Source: Leucogyrophana mollusca (taxonomy: Eukaryota > Basidiomycota > Agaricomycetes > Boletales). Taken from it: DNA of 43,899 nucleotides. Made by a program: the position numbers and the translations under genes. The notes under the pieces were generated by a model. That model had not been told where the DNA came from. It saw only the letters and a program-made list of their open reading frames with translations, and did not search any database. Positions 1 to 10,331 of the stretch are shown here, piece by piece. Each line of letters opens with the position of its first letter. Within the stretch, counting starts at the first letter, position 1. The stretch lies in contig MU266558.1 in the NCBI GenBank assembly GCA_021014945.1, forward strand, positions 1 to 43,899. The letters run 5' to 3'.

Positions 1-1
1 G

Positions 2-149
2 TATCTGTGCTGGCCTGTCGGTTTGTCGCTCGTTATCGAGGCCAAAAACTGCATTAGCGACTATACCTGACGACATATCTGCGCTTGCCTGTAATTCTGT
101 AGTTAGTGATCAGGGACATAAACTGCGTTAGCGATTATACCTGAAGATG
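2..149. repeat. Degenerate direct repeat, two copies of a 74-bp unit
   Basis: Two adjacent copies with a 74-bp period start at 2 and 76. Both begin TATCTG and end with a well conserved block (ACTGCRTTAGCGAYTATACCTGA, at 48 and 122), while the middle is strongly diverged. The left end may continue outside the window. No function is evident; it looks like an old tandem duplication or part of a minisatellite. Confidence 0.6.
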
Positions 150-697
150 TGAATTTTCAGCGCTCTCTGGTCTGGGTGACATTGCCACGCGGCTGACTTT
201 CGGAGATATCTTCCAGAATTCCATCAACCCACTCAGCTAATATATATTATTATCTGTTGTTTCATCAGAATTGCGCTCATGATAGCCACGCTGAAAACGA
301 TAATGGTATATAAAGCTTTATCTAAACCTCACAGGTTCCCTGATGAAAGAAATTGGAGCCTCCGATCGCCTTGAGCACGTGGCTTCCGGTTTCCGACAGG
401 GACCTACTATGTCTTGAACATTGGACAGTGAGCAGCGAAATGAACTGCCGTAGGCGAAAACTAACGTCAAGCCCCAGGGGGCCTTGTTCGCACCATGGAA
501 AGCAGGACAATATTTATATAGTCGATATATGAGTAACTGAGGTTGCTACATGTTGGGGTAAATTATAAATACATACAACTAGGTCTTGACCATTACGTCG
601 ACTACAAAGATCCTATAGCTAGAAGACGCGGTATTATGACCACCTATATAGTATACGACACGAACGAATGAATCAAGAGGCACCGGATGGGACCCGG
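150..697. other. Intergenic stretch without a recognisable gene
   Basis: AT-rich sequence downstream of the leftward ribonucleotide reductase gene. It holds a TATATAAAG-like motif near 307-315 but no reading frame with protein-like character and no RNA gene that I can recognise. The part next to 697 is presumably the 3' untranslated region of the RNR gene. Confidence 0.5.
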
Positions 698-2074
698 TTA
701 AAAGTCTTCGTCAAGGGTGCTGACCGAGGGAGGATCAGTATACTTTCAACAAAGGTAGTGTGAAGGACGCACAAGATTCGCGAGGGCATTGGACTACTGG
801 AGTGACTCTTATGTGCTCTTGAATAATCGGAGACCCGCTTTTCAAAAAAGTTGGCCTTCCCCTGCATTGATATCATGTCCATGAAGTCGAAAGGGTTGAG
901 TGAGTGATAGACTTTTGTATTTCCCAAGTCCACGAGAAGACGATCGGCGACGAACTCGATGTACTGGCACATGAGTGTCGCGTTCATACCGATTAAACCC
1001 ACAGGAAGGGCATCTACAGGGACTAGTGTCAGATATGTGGCGAACAACGACTTGGCGTTGCCGATCAGACCTGTCAGGAACTCCTGCTCGATACGCACGG
1101 CCTCGGTGATAATTTTTTGGATCAGGTCCGCGTGTGGTCTCCGCTTTAGGTGGCTAAACAAAAGACAAGCAAAGTCCGTGTGCATGCCCTCGTCACGACT
1201 TATGAGCTCGTTTGAAAATGCCAAGCCGGGCATGAGCCCTCGTTTCTTGAGCCAGAATATTGATGCAAACGAGCCGGAGAAGAAGATGCCCTCCACGGCA
1301 GCGAATGCGACCAGGCGTTCTCCAAATGTTGATCTCTCGTCTGATATCCACCGAAGGGCCCAGTCTGCCTTCTTTTTGACACAGGGTATTGTTTCGATAG
1401 CGTCGAAAAGGTACTTCCGCTCATCGATATCTTTGACGAGTGTGTCGATTAGGAGTGAATACGTCTCGGAATGAACGTTCTCAATCATAATTTGATATCC
1501 ATAAAAACAACGAGCTTCTGCGATCTGAACTTCATTAGAAAAGCGCTCGACTAGATTTTCGTTAACAATGCCATCGGAGGCTGCAAAGAAGGCGAGAACA
1601 CGGGATATGAAGAAACGTTCGTTGTCAGTGAGCCGGGTATTCCATTCCACAATGTCGGAGGACAGATCCATCTCTTCCGCGGTCCAGAACGATGCTTGCG
1701 CTTTCTTGTACATATTCCAGATCTAAAATGTCAGTTAGACTGAGGCGTACAAAAACCTGCATGTTATCTAACCTCGTGGTATTGGATGGGGAACAGTACG
1801 AAGCGGCGCTGTGAAGGAGCAAGCAATGGTTCTGTGTCTAGAGAGAAAGAGTTCCTATTGACAAAGTAGCATGAAGATGTGCGCTTACCTTCGGATGAAC
1901 ATGTCTCGCTGTCGGGTTGCTCGAGGATTGCCCCATCGGCTCTGCGCGGTGGATCATCAACACGCATATGGGTCAAATTCTCCTGAAGAGCTGTCAGCTT
2001 CGCATGAGGAAAAAAAAAGCAAACATGGGAACCTCAGGGAACGATAGCGTTGCGTTGAAAACGTCCATCGACAT
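698..2074 (-). CDS. RNR2: Ribonucleotide reductase small subunit (R2), copy A, about 371 aa
   Basis: Supplies the diferric-tyrosyl cofactor for NDP to dNDP reduction, in complex with the large subunit. Exons on the minus strand are 2074-2033, 1982-1889, 1837-1773, 1722-1071, 1013-773 and 719-698. By alignment with mouse R2 the iron ligands are all present: Asp117 (SDGIVNEN), Glu148 and His151 (ENVHSETYS), Glu211 (AVEGIFF), Glu245 and His248 (SRDEGMH). The radical tyrosine is Tyr155. The last exon has only 22 nt and supplies the R1-binding tail FTLDEDF, so copy A should be active and is not a cofactor-less Rnr4-type subunit. The intron at 1014-1070 is 57 nt and stop-free. The N-terminus is about 43 residues shorter than in copy B and unrelated to it. 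The first exon (14 codons) is my least certain call; an internal ATG lies at 1967. Confidence 0.9.
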
Positions 2075-2474
2075 GGTCAAGAGCAAGGACGGACTCGGAT
2101 GCGCCGATCTCAAACGCGTGGTGCGTTGCATCGGTCAGAGGAAATCGCGTGCCGACGCGGAAGCGCTCGGCATGGCTGGTCACGAATTTGTCATCCATCG
2201 GTTAAATGTTGGTCCACGGTGGACCGTCCTATATTTGGCGTGTGGATTCGCTGAATGGTCCCGAGCCAATCAGGGTCGAGATGTCGCGTCCACGCGTCCA
2301 CAACATTCTTCAACAACGCGTCGCGTAAAATGTTGAATGGGCCAAATACGCGCAACTTCTAGCGAGGCATAAAAGCCAGTTCACCTTTCGCTCTTGCTCC
2401 TCACCCTTCCCTGTTGAATACTCTCTACTTGTACCATCTACTCTCATCCTCGTATATCCCTATCTGTTTATTCA
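2075..2474. promoter_or_regulatory. Bidirectional promoter of the RNR2 pair, with MCB boxes
   Basis: Shared intergenic region between divergent RNR2 copies. It holds three exact ACGCGT sequences (2114-2119, 2292-2297, 2316-2321), the MluI cell-cycle box bound by MBF-type factors in yeasts; a fourth lies at 2560-2565 inside intron 1 of copy B. A CCAAT box is at 2266-2270 and a GCATAAAAG TATA-like element near 2368, about 105 bp before the copy B start. A 7-bp inverted repeat GGTCCAC-G-GTGGACC spans 2211-2225. MCB control of RNR genes is established in yeasts. Its operation here is inferred. Confidence 0.6.
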
Positions 2475-3992
2475 ATGGCCTCCATCACTGCCCCTGCCCG
2501 CCTCCCTTCTCCCGGCCCTACGCCGAGCAAGAAGGTTGGTGTCTTAAAACATCACCCTGACGCGTCTCAGTTTTTGTTAACGTGTTTTAACTAGGCGGCT
2601 GCTGCCATTGCCGCGTTTTCTATTACTACTCCAACCAAGGCTTCTAAGAAGTCGACGTCTCCCGCTCTCATCGACGACAAGCGTCGCTCAGTGTCACCTG
2701 ACTCCCTTGATGATGAGGAGTCACAAGAGTCCGAAGAACCTGAAGATGAGCTTGAGGCATTGCGCAAAAAGTTTGTGGGCGAGGTGGATCTGCCTGAAAG
2801 TGAGTCCAATGTTGTTCGACGATGCGCGTTTTCTCATCAACATCCCAAGGCGAGGAGCCTCTTTTGAAGGAGTCCAAGCGTCGCTTTGTCCTTTTCCCAA
2901 TCCAATATCACGAGGTCAGTGCCAACGGCTGGTCATATATTTGATATTAAATATATTGCCACCAGATATGGCAAATGTACAAGAAGGCCGAGGCGTCCTT
3001 CTGGACTGCTGAGGAGATGGACCTCTCGAAAGACATCCACGACTGGACCAACCGCATGAACGACAATGAACGGTACTTCGTCTCTCACGTCCTTGCCTTC
3101 TTCGCTGCCTCGGATGGTATTGTCAACGAGAACCTGGTCGAGCGTTTCTCGAATGAGGTTCAGGCCGCCGAGGCTCGCTGCTTCTATGGTTTCCAAATCA
3201 TGATGGAGAACATTCACTCCGAGACCTACTCCCTCTTGATCGACACGTACATCAAGGACCCTGCTCAGCGTGAATATCTTTTTGATGCCGTGGAGACTAT
3301 CCCTTGCGTCAAGCGCAAGGCCGATTGGGCGCTGAAGTGGATCTCTGACCAGCGTTCGACCTTCGCTGAGAGACTTGTCGCGTTCGCTGCTGTGGAGGGT
3401 ATCTTCTTCTCTGGCTCGTTTGCGTCCATCTTCTGGCTGAAGAAGCGTGGCTTGATGCCCGGCCTGACCTTCTCCAACGAGCTCATCAGCCGTGACGAGG
3501 GGATGCACACCGACTTCGCTTGCTTGCTGTTCAGTCACCTCAAGCGTCGTCCTCATCCGGACACGGTTAAGCGTATCATCACTGATGCCGTCAAAATTGA
3601 GCAAGAGTTCTTGACCGGTTCGTGCTGCAGCTGAAGGACGTTTCTTGTTCTGACGTGTTCCATCACCCAGATGCTCTCCCTGTTGGCTTGATTGGCATGA
3701 ATTCCAAGCTCATGTGTCAGTACATCGAGTTCGTCGCTGACCGACTGTTGGTGTCCCTGGGCAACGACAAAGTGTACAACTCGACGAACCCATTCGACTT
3801 CATGGACATGATCTCCTTACAGGGCAAGACCAACTTCTTCGAGAAGCGCGTGTCCGATTACACGAAGGCAAACGTTAACCACTCCAACGCAAAGACTGAC
3901 ACCGCTGCCAGCAAAACTTTGTGAGTACACTTTGTTGTGCAGCTCGGTCACTGGACTCATGGGTCTGTAGCTGCTTGGACGAAGACTTCTAG
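2475..3992 (+). CDS. RNR2: Ribonucleotide reductase small subunit (R2), copy B, 417 aa
   Basis: Canonical class Ia R2 protein. Exons are 2475-2534, 2595-2799, 2850-2914, 2966-3617, 3671-3920 and 3971-3992. By alignment with mouse R2, iron ligands are Asp160, Glu191, His194, Glu254, Glu288 and His291, with radical Tyr198. The tail CLDEDF, which binds the large subunit, is encoded by a separate 22-nt exon. The N-terminal 88 residues are low complexity, with Ser-Pro/Thr-Pro sites and an acidic Glu-rich stretch, unlike copy A. The 65-, 652- and 22-nt exons have exactly the same lengths as in copy A, which shows that the pair arose by duplication of one gene. The start at 2475 follows a pyrimidine-rich leader. 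An MCB box sits in intron 1. Confidence 0.95.
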
Positions 3993-4244
3993 ACGCATTC
4001 CCTTTTCTCTCTGGATACCTCTGCATGTGCTACACCCTTCCCGTCATCATCACCAAGTTTATATCCGCACTTTATGTCCGTTTGCATGTCCACATAGATC
4101 TGTTATCATTATGAACCTTGTACTCATTTACCTGTCACCATTACTATTAGTTACCGCTGCGAAACCAATATCAGACATCTTCAGCTATCTCTTTTCTCAT
4201 GGATGAGCCTGGGAGACTCGCACGATTTGATGTGAATAGCAAGC

Positions 4245-4901
4245 ATGTCGTTGAACTCGTTCAGTTTCCGCCCTCCAGTGACAGAGGACCTACCAGCTTT
4301 GGCCGACATCTTCAACCATGAAATCACGACATCGACCCGTACATTTCGTGCACACCCGGTTGATCTTGCGAACAGACAAGCTTGGCTGGAAGACATACAA
4401 AAAGAACAGTATCCTTGTTTAGTGATAGTGCATAGCAGAGAAGGCGGTACCAATGGCGAAAGCCAATTGTTTAACATAGTCGGGTGGTGCAACTTGTCTC
4501 GTTACCGAACCCAGGAGGCTTATAATGCGTGAGTTTTGTCCTGCTTCACGGCTTACCGATCTGCAATAATTAAGATGGCGTGTTCAGTACAGCGGAGATA
4601 AGCCTCTACATTCATCAAAACTTTCGAGGGCTCGGTCTCGGGTCCCAGATATTCGAGCTCATACTCGCGGAAGCTCGAATACGTGGCTATCGGACCATCT
4701 TAGGTGGGTCTTTCAAGTAACCCTAAGCCTGCTGTGATGTATTGAGATCGCCCGCCACATCCAGCTATGGTTGCGATGGAGAACACGCTAAACGCGCGGT
4801 TCTGGGAGAAGCACGGCTTTCAGCAGCGGGGAATCTTGAGGGACGTGGGCATGAAGTTTGACCGATGGCTCGACATTGGAGTATACCAGCTCATGGTCTG
4901 A
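4245..4901 (+). CDS. GNAT N-acetyltransferase of the phosphinothricin acetyltransferase type, 178 aa
   Basis: Exons are 4245-4528, 4588-4703 and 4765-4901, and the splices restore one continuous GNAT fold. The N-terminus FRPPVTEDLPALADIFNHEI resembles Pat/Bar/YncA-like enzymes, followed by a WLED segment and GWCNLSRYR. The acetyl-CoA-binding motif A is FRGLGLGSQIFELIL and the C-terminal part has ARFWEKHGFQQRGILRDVG with KFDRWLD. Such enzymes move an acetyl group from acetyl-CoA to small amines, for example phosphinothricin, methionine sulfoximine or other amino-acid analogues. The natural substrate here cannot be told from sequence. Length is normal for the family. The gene follows RNR2 copy B by about 250 bp and is probably independent of it. 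Confidence 0.88.
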
Positions 4902-5685
4902 TTTTCGTAGCCCATATCCGCCCTTCGGGGCTCAATGTCGTCCAAGTTGTTGATGCTGATTGTGTTGTAGCTCCGAGGGAATGCCATGGACCCGATGCAC
5001 AATCGTATGCCGCATTGCGCCACGCTTTTCAGTGTTTCACAGTTGGCCAACGGTGTCCGATCCGGGTATAATCCAGCAAGTTGAGTGGGTAAAGCGTGTC
5101 GAGCAGCGTCGGAACGTTCAAATATGCAAGCGAATGTGTTCCATCTGATCAGTGATGCCTCTCACTATGACACCGCTCCGGAGTCCGACCCGAAGCCTAA
5201 TGAATCCATGCTGGCTCGGTGCGTTTTGCCACTTTCGTGACGACACCACGGAAGGGTCTTCAAATTCCTCTGCTCTCCCACATCGAGATATCTTATGCAT
5301 TTCATGGGTTCGGTACGACTGATACGATCAATCGTATACCGACCAGCTCCTTTATGTCGTCGAAGATGGCCTTCTCCCGGAAGATACGCTATCACTCGCA
5401 GCTCTCGGAGCCAAAGCCGGCGGCCAATTCTATGGCAAGAGCACGGTATATAAAGTATTTGGGACTTCGAGGGGCCATTTCTACTACGCCTACGTCCATC
5501 CGTTTCGCACACACTTTCGCCAGTCCAGGCAACGTCGTTTTGCATTGACGCCAGTTCGGTGCCATTACCCTTTCAGCTTTGCCCGACTGTGGCACTTGGG
5601 TAGCTCCTGTGGCGCTTTCCCTTTCATTGTGGGCCATAATATAAAGACTGCCATAACCCCATCCTCTTGCTATCTACACCTCTCC
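4902..5685. other. Intergenic region with TATA elements of the downstream gene
   Basis: No convincing gene. One frame stays open from about 5323 into the next gene but has no ATG before 5686 and no recognisable domain. TATATAAAG near 5450 and ATATAAAG near 5639 are likely core-promoter elements for the gene starting at 5686. Confidence 0.45.
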
Positions 5686-7144
5686 ATGAAATCTGTTACC
5701 GGTCTGTGGAAGAGGTCACTCAGTGGCTCGAATCAGCCGCCGGATTCCCTCCCTGACACCTCTCAAAGGTAAGCTGCGTAACTTGAATGTCTTTCCCTGC
5801 ATCATTTGACGATACTCACAGCTCGTCATCATCGGGAGTGAGGACTGCGCCACCCGTCCTTCGACTCAAAGCAGACGCAGAGTATCGCATGATAGACAGG
5901 TGCCCTCAGCCCGACATCCTTCCAAGGCGGAGGTTAAGGCGCGAAGAACGTGTCATCCACCTACACAATTCTCCCTCCTCGGCTCGACGTTCAGGTCATC
6001 AAAGCCCACGCTTTCAGAGAGCCTTTACGGCCCCAGATAGCTGTCCTCTATACCGTCCCGAAGCGTGCGGTAATGCAGGGTCACCCTCACGGACATTATG
6101 TCCGACTGGTTATTCTGAGTTGCTGGGCTATGACCGGTCAATCATGCCCGCCCATGAACGTTGTCGGGACCCTGTGGACGCAGTGATGTCCCCGTTACCC
6201 CCTCGGAAACCAGGAGAGAAGAAAGTGGTGCAAGACCGAGACCACGTTTGGCGGGGCTTCATCGAAAAAGCACATGAACGCCACCATATATGCGCTTCGA
6301 TGACAGCCGCCTCTACCGCCGACGATAGCCGTCTCACACCATCTCCCACCAATCAGTTTGATAGAAATTTTCCACCACCCTTCATCCGTCGAACTCCGTC
6401 CCCGATCACTCCTCGAGCCACCGCCGGAACCACGTATATAGGATCACCCAGTCGCCTTTCATCCAGCCCCATGTCCGCTAGCCCCATATCAGTCCCTCGC
6501 GATCGAAGATCGGCTTCGAAGTCGTCTTGGCAAGATTACAGCTCACCCACACCATCCCCGCTGAGACTGACCTTCAGCGATGACACCTCCGATATATCCG
6601 ATCCTTTATGTGATACTATTTCCCAGTTCCCCACTCCTCCCCCACTGACCATCCGACTTAAGTCGCTATCTTCGTTGCAGTCAGCATCCTTTACCCACCT
6701 TCCCAATCCAGTAACCATAACGTCAGAACGTACGAGAACACGCAGGTTGTCCCCGAAATCCATACTCAAGAAAACGCCGTCAAGTGTCAGTGTTTCCCCA
6801 TCGTTTCGTACACCATCAAACCCACCAGAGCCAGGACGGTTGGACTATAAACTGGGGAAGTCTTCCTTGACCCCCGGCTTAAGTCCAAGTAGTTACCATC
6901 GCAAATCCACGAGCGCTCCGTGTACTGGTTACAATTCAGTTGACCGCAGGGGTGCTCATCCGAAGCGACCACTTTCGTACTTGGAGACACTAATCCTCTC
7001 TCCGACAACAAACACATACGACGTGAGTTTTTATCTTATTTCATTGGTGCAATTCTAAGAGTGATGACCCAGACGTCTCGACCATCGCGGCTGTCTATCG
7101 CGGAATCCGAAGGTGGTGTTGTACAGTGGGGTTACGCATTGTGA
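5686..7144 (+). CDS. Ser/Pro-rich hypothetical protein, 451 aa, with SILK-like motif
   Basis: Not recognised as a known family. Exons 5686-5768, 5822-7022 and 7073-7144 join in frame (1356 nt). The protein is rich in Ser, Pro, Thr and Arg, with many SP/TP sites, and looks mostly disordered. A short ordered-looking segment, DHVWRGFIEKAHERHH, lies in the middle. Near the C-terminus is SPKSILKKTPSS, which contains the [GS]ILK sequence used by some protein phosphatase 1 partners; function is not shown by this. The third exon gives a C-terminus ending VVQWGYAL. Without that last splice the frame would end 12 codons after exon 2. The start at 5686 is the first ATG in the open frame, behind a TATA-like motif. 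A cytosolic or nuclear regulatory protein is plausible, but I cannot name it. Confidence 0.7.
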
Positions 7145-7359
7145 AGATCAAACTCTCTCTTCTTACAGTAGTTTTTTTTTTGTTCCGATCGTTTTGCTGT
7201 TCCCGCTTATAATCGAAATTTTTGAAGTTCGTTGCCCTTACTTCTAAATTACCTTGTCTTACAAGGTCACTAATCCCCCGTAATTGTGGCGAGCGTATAC
7301 AAATTATGTCGCCGTGGGAATGAACCAAACAAACATGCCGATGTGCCGGGAACCTGTGT

Positions 7360-7684
7360 TCAGTATGCGCTGTAGTATCGAGTATGATCACACGGGTATT
7401 GATACATGCCTCTACCAGTGTTACTTTCGATTGCCTGCCACCATTTTCCCGTCTCTTCGTCGAGACGTGTCAACCATTCGTCTTCGAACCGAAAATACTC
7501 GCTCGGGTGCGTCGTTAGCCATGTCTCATCGAAATCCCTCAACAATCCGATATTCTCTTTACCATGCCCTCATGGTCGATCTTTAACACTGTCCTCCGTG
7601 AGCTCATAGTCTTTTGTCCACCTGCTGATATACTTCAGAATCCCATCAAACGCTTTCGGCTTCAAGATGGCCCCTCTACCGAGA
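7360..7684 (-). pseudogene. Broken Trp-rich reading frame, unknown family
   Basis: Reading leftward, one frame runs from about 7684 to 7360 with protein-like composition: AFDGILKYISRWTKDYELTE, then after an in-frame TGA at 7572-7570, FDETWLTTHPSEYFRFEDEW and LTRLDEETGKWWQAIE. It is rich in Trp and charged residues. There is no ATG before the first part and I could not find a clean intron that removes the stop. It could be a decayed gene, or exons of a gene I failed to assemble. Family unknown. Confidence 0.35.
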
Positions 7685-9746
7685 CAGGGAAGAAAGCCAT
7701 GCGGGTGTCATCCCCAACACCTGGTACGCATCCCCGCTATTTTTCTGTGTCGTGCTCACTTCGAATCCTCCTCTGGCGGGTGGTTAACTGTGCCATTCAC
7801 GCCGGCTGCTGAATATGACGTGGAGCGCCCATGGACAATGGATGGTATCTTTCTGTAGGTGTACGAATATTAGTACATACAAGATACCGTTCAACTTCTT
7901 GCTTGCGCAAGTCCTTTGCGAGCCTCGTCTACGGTGACCTCACGTCCGAGGAAACCCCCGCAATGACTGAAACACGCCATTCATCGCATCGGCACAACTC
8001 GGCCGGTGGAGCTCGTACAGCGCCGACCTCACCTTCATGGACCGCAGGAGCGTGGCAAGGTGCCGCGCGTGCGGGGGAACGACGTGCGTGGGATTGAACG
8101 CTGACTGGGACAGGACGCGGCATTCGAAATCCGGGGTGTTTCCCCAAAATTTGGGGCCCGGGGGTGCGGGGGGTGTCGGGTGGACGGGGATGATGATTGC
8201 GATTTGGCCTTGAGCTCGGGCGGTGGGGGACGGGTGTCCGCCGATGCAGATTGTCGTCGTGAGGTGTTCCTCGCCAGGCTTCTCCGACCTGAGGTCCACA
8301 AGGAGGAACTCCAAGTTGCAGCACGCAAACTCAAATTCGAATCCGCGTCGCTCCGAGTTCAAGTTCTGGCAGTGCTTCATCCCAGTGATCGTGTAACTCC
8401 CCCCAAGCCCCTAAAATCGGCGAGACAGGTGTCCCACTCGAATGGCGTGTAGGTTTTGAACTGCAGAGGCAGAGCGCCAGCGCCAGTACCATTGTGCTGT
8501 TCACCAGACGAACTTGAACTTGAACTCGGGAAATATCCCGGGGACGTGGGGGCGGGGACTCATGGCTGTGGGCGTGGTGGTGTGGATGTGGGGGAGTAGG
8601 GGGTAGGGGTAGGAGTAGTGTCTGAATCATGATATGAATTGTAGGCTTTTTCGGGATCCGTGTTGTGAAAAAACCACCTGGTGCACAGCGGCGCTGACAT
8701 CGCCGTGCTGTACGCGCAGTTGCCAAAACCTGAACACCCCCTATTTTATTTAAACAATTTCCAGAACCATTCCCCATCATCATCACCACCAGTTTTCTTC
8801 ACGTTCACGCCATAGATCTCGAGAAAGTCCCATTCTCCGTCATGACCACATGACGCAGAGGACACGGTCCCGAAAGCAAATTCCCTCTTATATTGTAGAG
8901 ATATGTCACAACCTGGTGCAGTGTTCAAATTTCTGTCTCTCGTATGTACTACCACACGAAAATCGTCTCAATGTACTTAATATACATGCTTGACATCAGC
9001 AAATCACAAAGACCGTTGGACAAGGTTTCTGCCGGCGCAGCTCGGCCCCATCTTTCATTGTAATGGGTATCCTCGATCTAGCCCAGCAGGCATCTGGTGG
9101 GGTTAATTTGGCCCTACTCAGACTTCTGGTAGGAAGGTCACACTATTGGCCACACCAATACTTCGTTTGATACATGGTATTTCGATCTGGACTCTGATGC
9201 AGGAAGACGGCCCAGTTGGCCACAGCACTGCCGCCTGCTACATCGATTACAGTATGTCATCTCATTTCCCCCTGAGATTCAATCAGCGCTAATCGACTTT
9301 TCGGCTGCCACTTCCACTTCAGCATGATGTCAGGCTGCCGCTGAGCTCGTTTGCCGCTCGCCGATGGCTGGCCCCGCCACCGAAATCCTGCTCACGGCCT
9401 GCTCCTCGGCACAGCTGTATTTCTTGGAATCTTGGGGTGGGTCCTTCTACTCCGTGGCTCTGCGCATCCTTATAAGAACACGATGCTCAAAAATCGTGGT
9501 GGTGTCTGATATCTTAGGGCGAAGAAACTTCCATGCAGCGGCAACCTGAGGCTCTACACTCATACGCGAACCATGTATGGTCTTTATCCAGGCTGAGTCT
9601 GTCTAATTTGCCTCCTTGGAAACAGCGTGTCGACCTGAAAAAGGCGGGCCAGTGTCAATGAGTTTCGTTAAATAGGTGGGCCGGGGTACACCTCATCCTC
9701 CATTCTTTCCAACAACACGATATCTAAGCCTCCAGAATACCTCGTG
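7685..9746. other. Gene-poor region with G-rich tracts
   Basis: No gene that I can support. On the minus strand an ATG-started frame at 8380-7940 (146 codons) has partly protein-like segments, but a Pro-rich middle that is simply the complement of a G-run, and I could not connect exons to it. On the plus strand near 9360-9520 one frame encodes a hydrophobic stretch of about 20 residues without context. GT/GGGG-rich simple sequence lies at about 8535-8620. Confidence 0.4.
8153..8180 (+). other. Potential G-quadruplex motif
   Basis: Four guanine runs (8153-8156, 8160-8164, 8168-8173 and 8178-8180) are separated by loops of three or four bases, matching the classic G3+N1-7 pattern on the plus strand. 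Further G-runs lie at about 8532-8550 and 8590-8612. Folding and any role are untested. Confidence 0.55.
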
Positions 9747-10331
9747 ATGAATTCCATCTCGCATGCGCGGCAGACCGTTCGCCGTAACTCCAGCCATACA
9801 AGCCCGGAGTTGCAGCGAAGGTAAGCTGATGACCTAGGACGCACTGCTCTTTTATTGAGGTCCGCTTGCACTAGTCTCAGCTCGTCACCGCTCTCAGAAG
9901 TTAGAGACATAGTACCGGCCCATCACAAGCCCGTCCACGTCAACGCGATCGGGCCCACCAGACGCTCCAGAGGAAGGCCAGGTTGGCAGGATCATTCCGC
10001 CTCCAAGGGATTGCATGCAGGGAGCTCTCGAGCCTCTGACCGCGACACCAACCCTCCGCAATCACCCGGAGTCTGGCGCATTGACAAAGAGCGAATTTTA
10101 CGTTCACAAGAAGCAGCCCAATCAGCTCGTCGCCGATCCCCCCTGCGCAGACTCCCCAACCCTCGTACCTCGAATGCCAGACCTCCCACAATGACATTCA
10201 TGATGGATCTGGAACGTGTCCTTCGCGAGTTGTCGTATAGTGGCCCCGTGTCTACGCGAATGCCGACGCCGCCCGGGAGCCCTGAGGCGTTGAGAGACGA
10301 CCCCCTTCTTGCGTCATCATGGCTCCATTGA
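9747..10331 (+). CDS. Hypothetical Arg/Ser/Pro-rich protein, 176 aa
   Basis: Not recognised. Two exons, 9747-9820 and 9875-10331, join in frame through a good GTAAGC donor and a CTAG acceptor; a second acceptor 6 nt further on (CTCAG, ending 9880) would also keep frame. The protein is basic and probably disordered, with one more ordered segment near the C-terminus, MTFMMDLERVLRELSYSGP, that may form an amphipathic helix. It is followed by STRMPTPPGSPEAL and a terminal LASSWLH. No signal peptide or membrane segment is seen. Composition resembles the Ser/Pro-rich protein at 5686-7144, but no alignable similarity is visible. Start chosen as the only ATG ahead of the splice. Confidence 0.55.

Noticed and set aside
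959..1474. Long plus-strand frame opposite the RNR2 gene
   Set aside because: It is the antisense of the conserved RNR2 exon and has no independent coding signal.
2211..2225. GGTCCAC-G-GTGGACC inverted repeat as an operator
   Set aside because: It is short and isolated; without conservation data it is not distinguishable from chance, so it is only mentioned in the promoter entry.
7940..8380. Minus-strand frame of 146 codons as a gene
   Set aside because: The Pro-rich middle is the complement of a G-run, joining upstream exons meets an in-frame stop, and no domain is recognisable.
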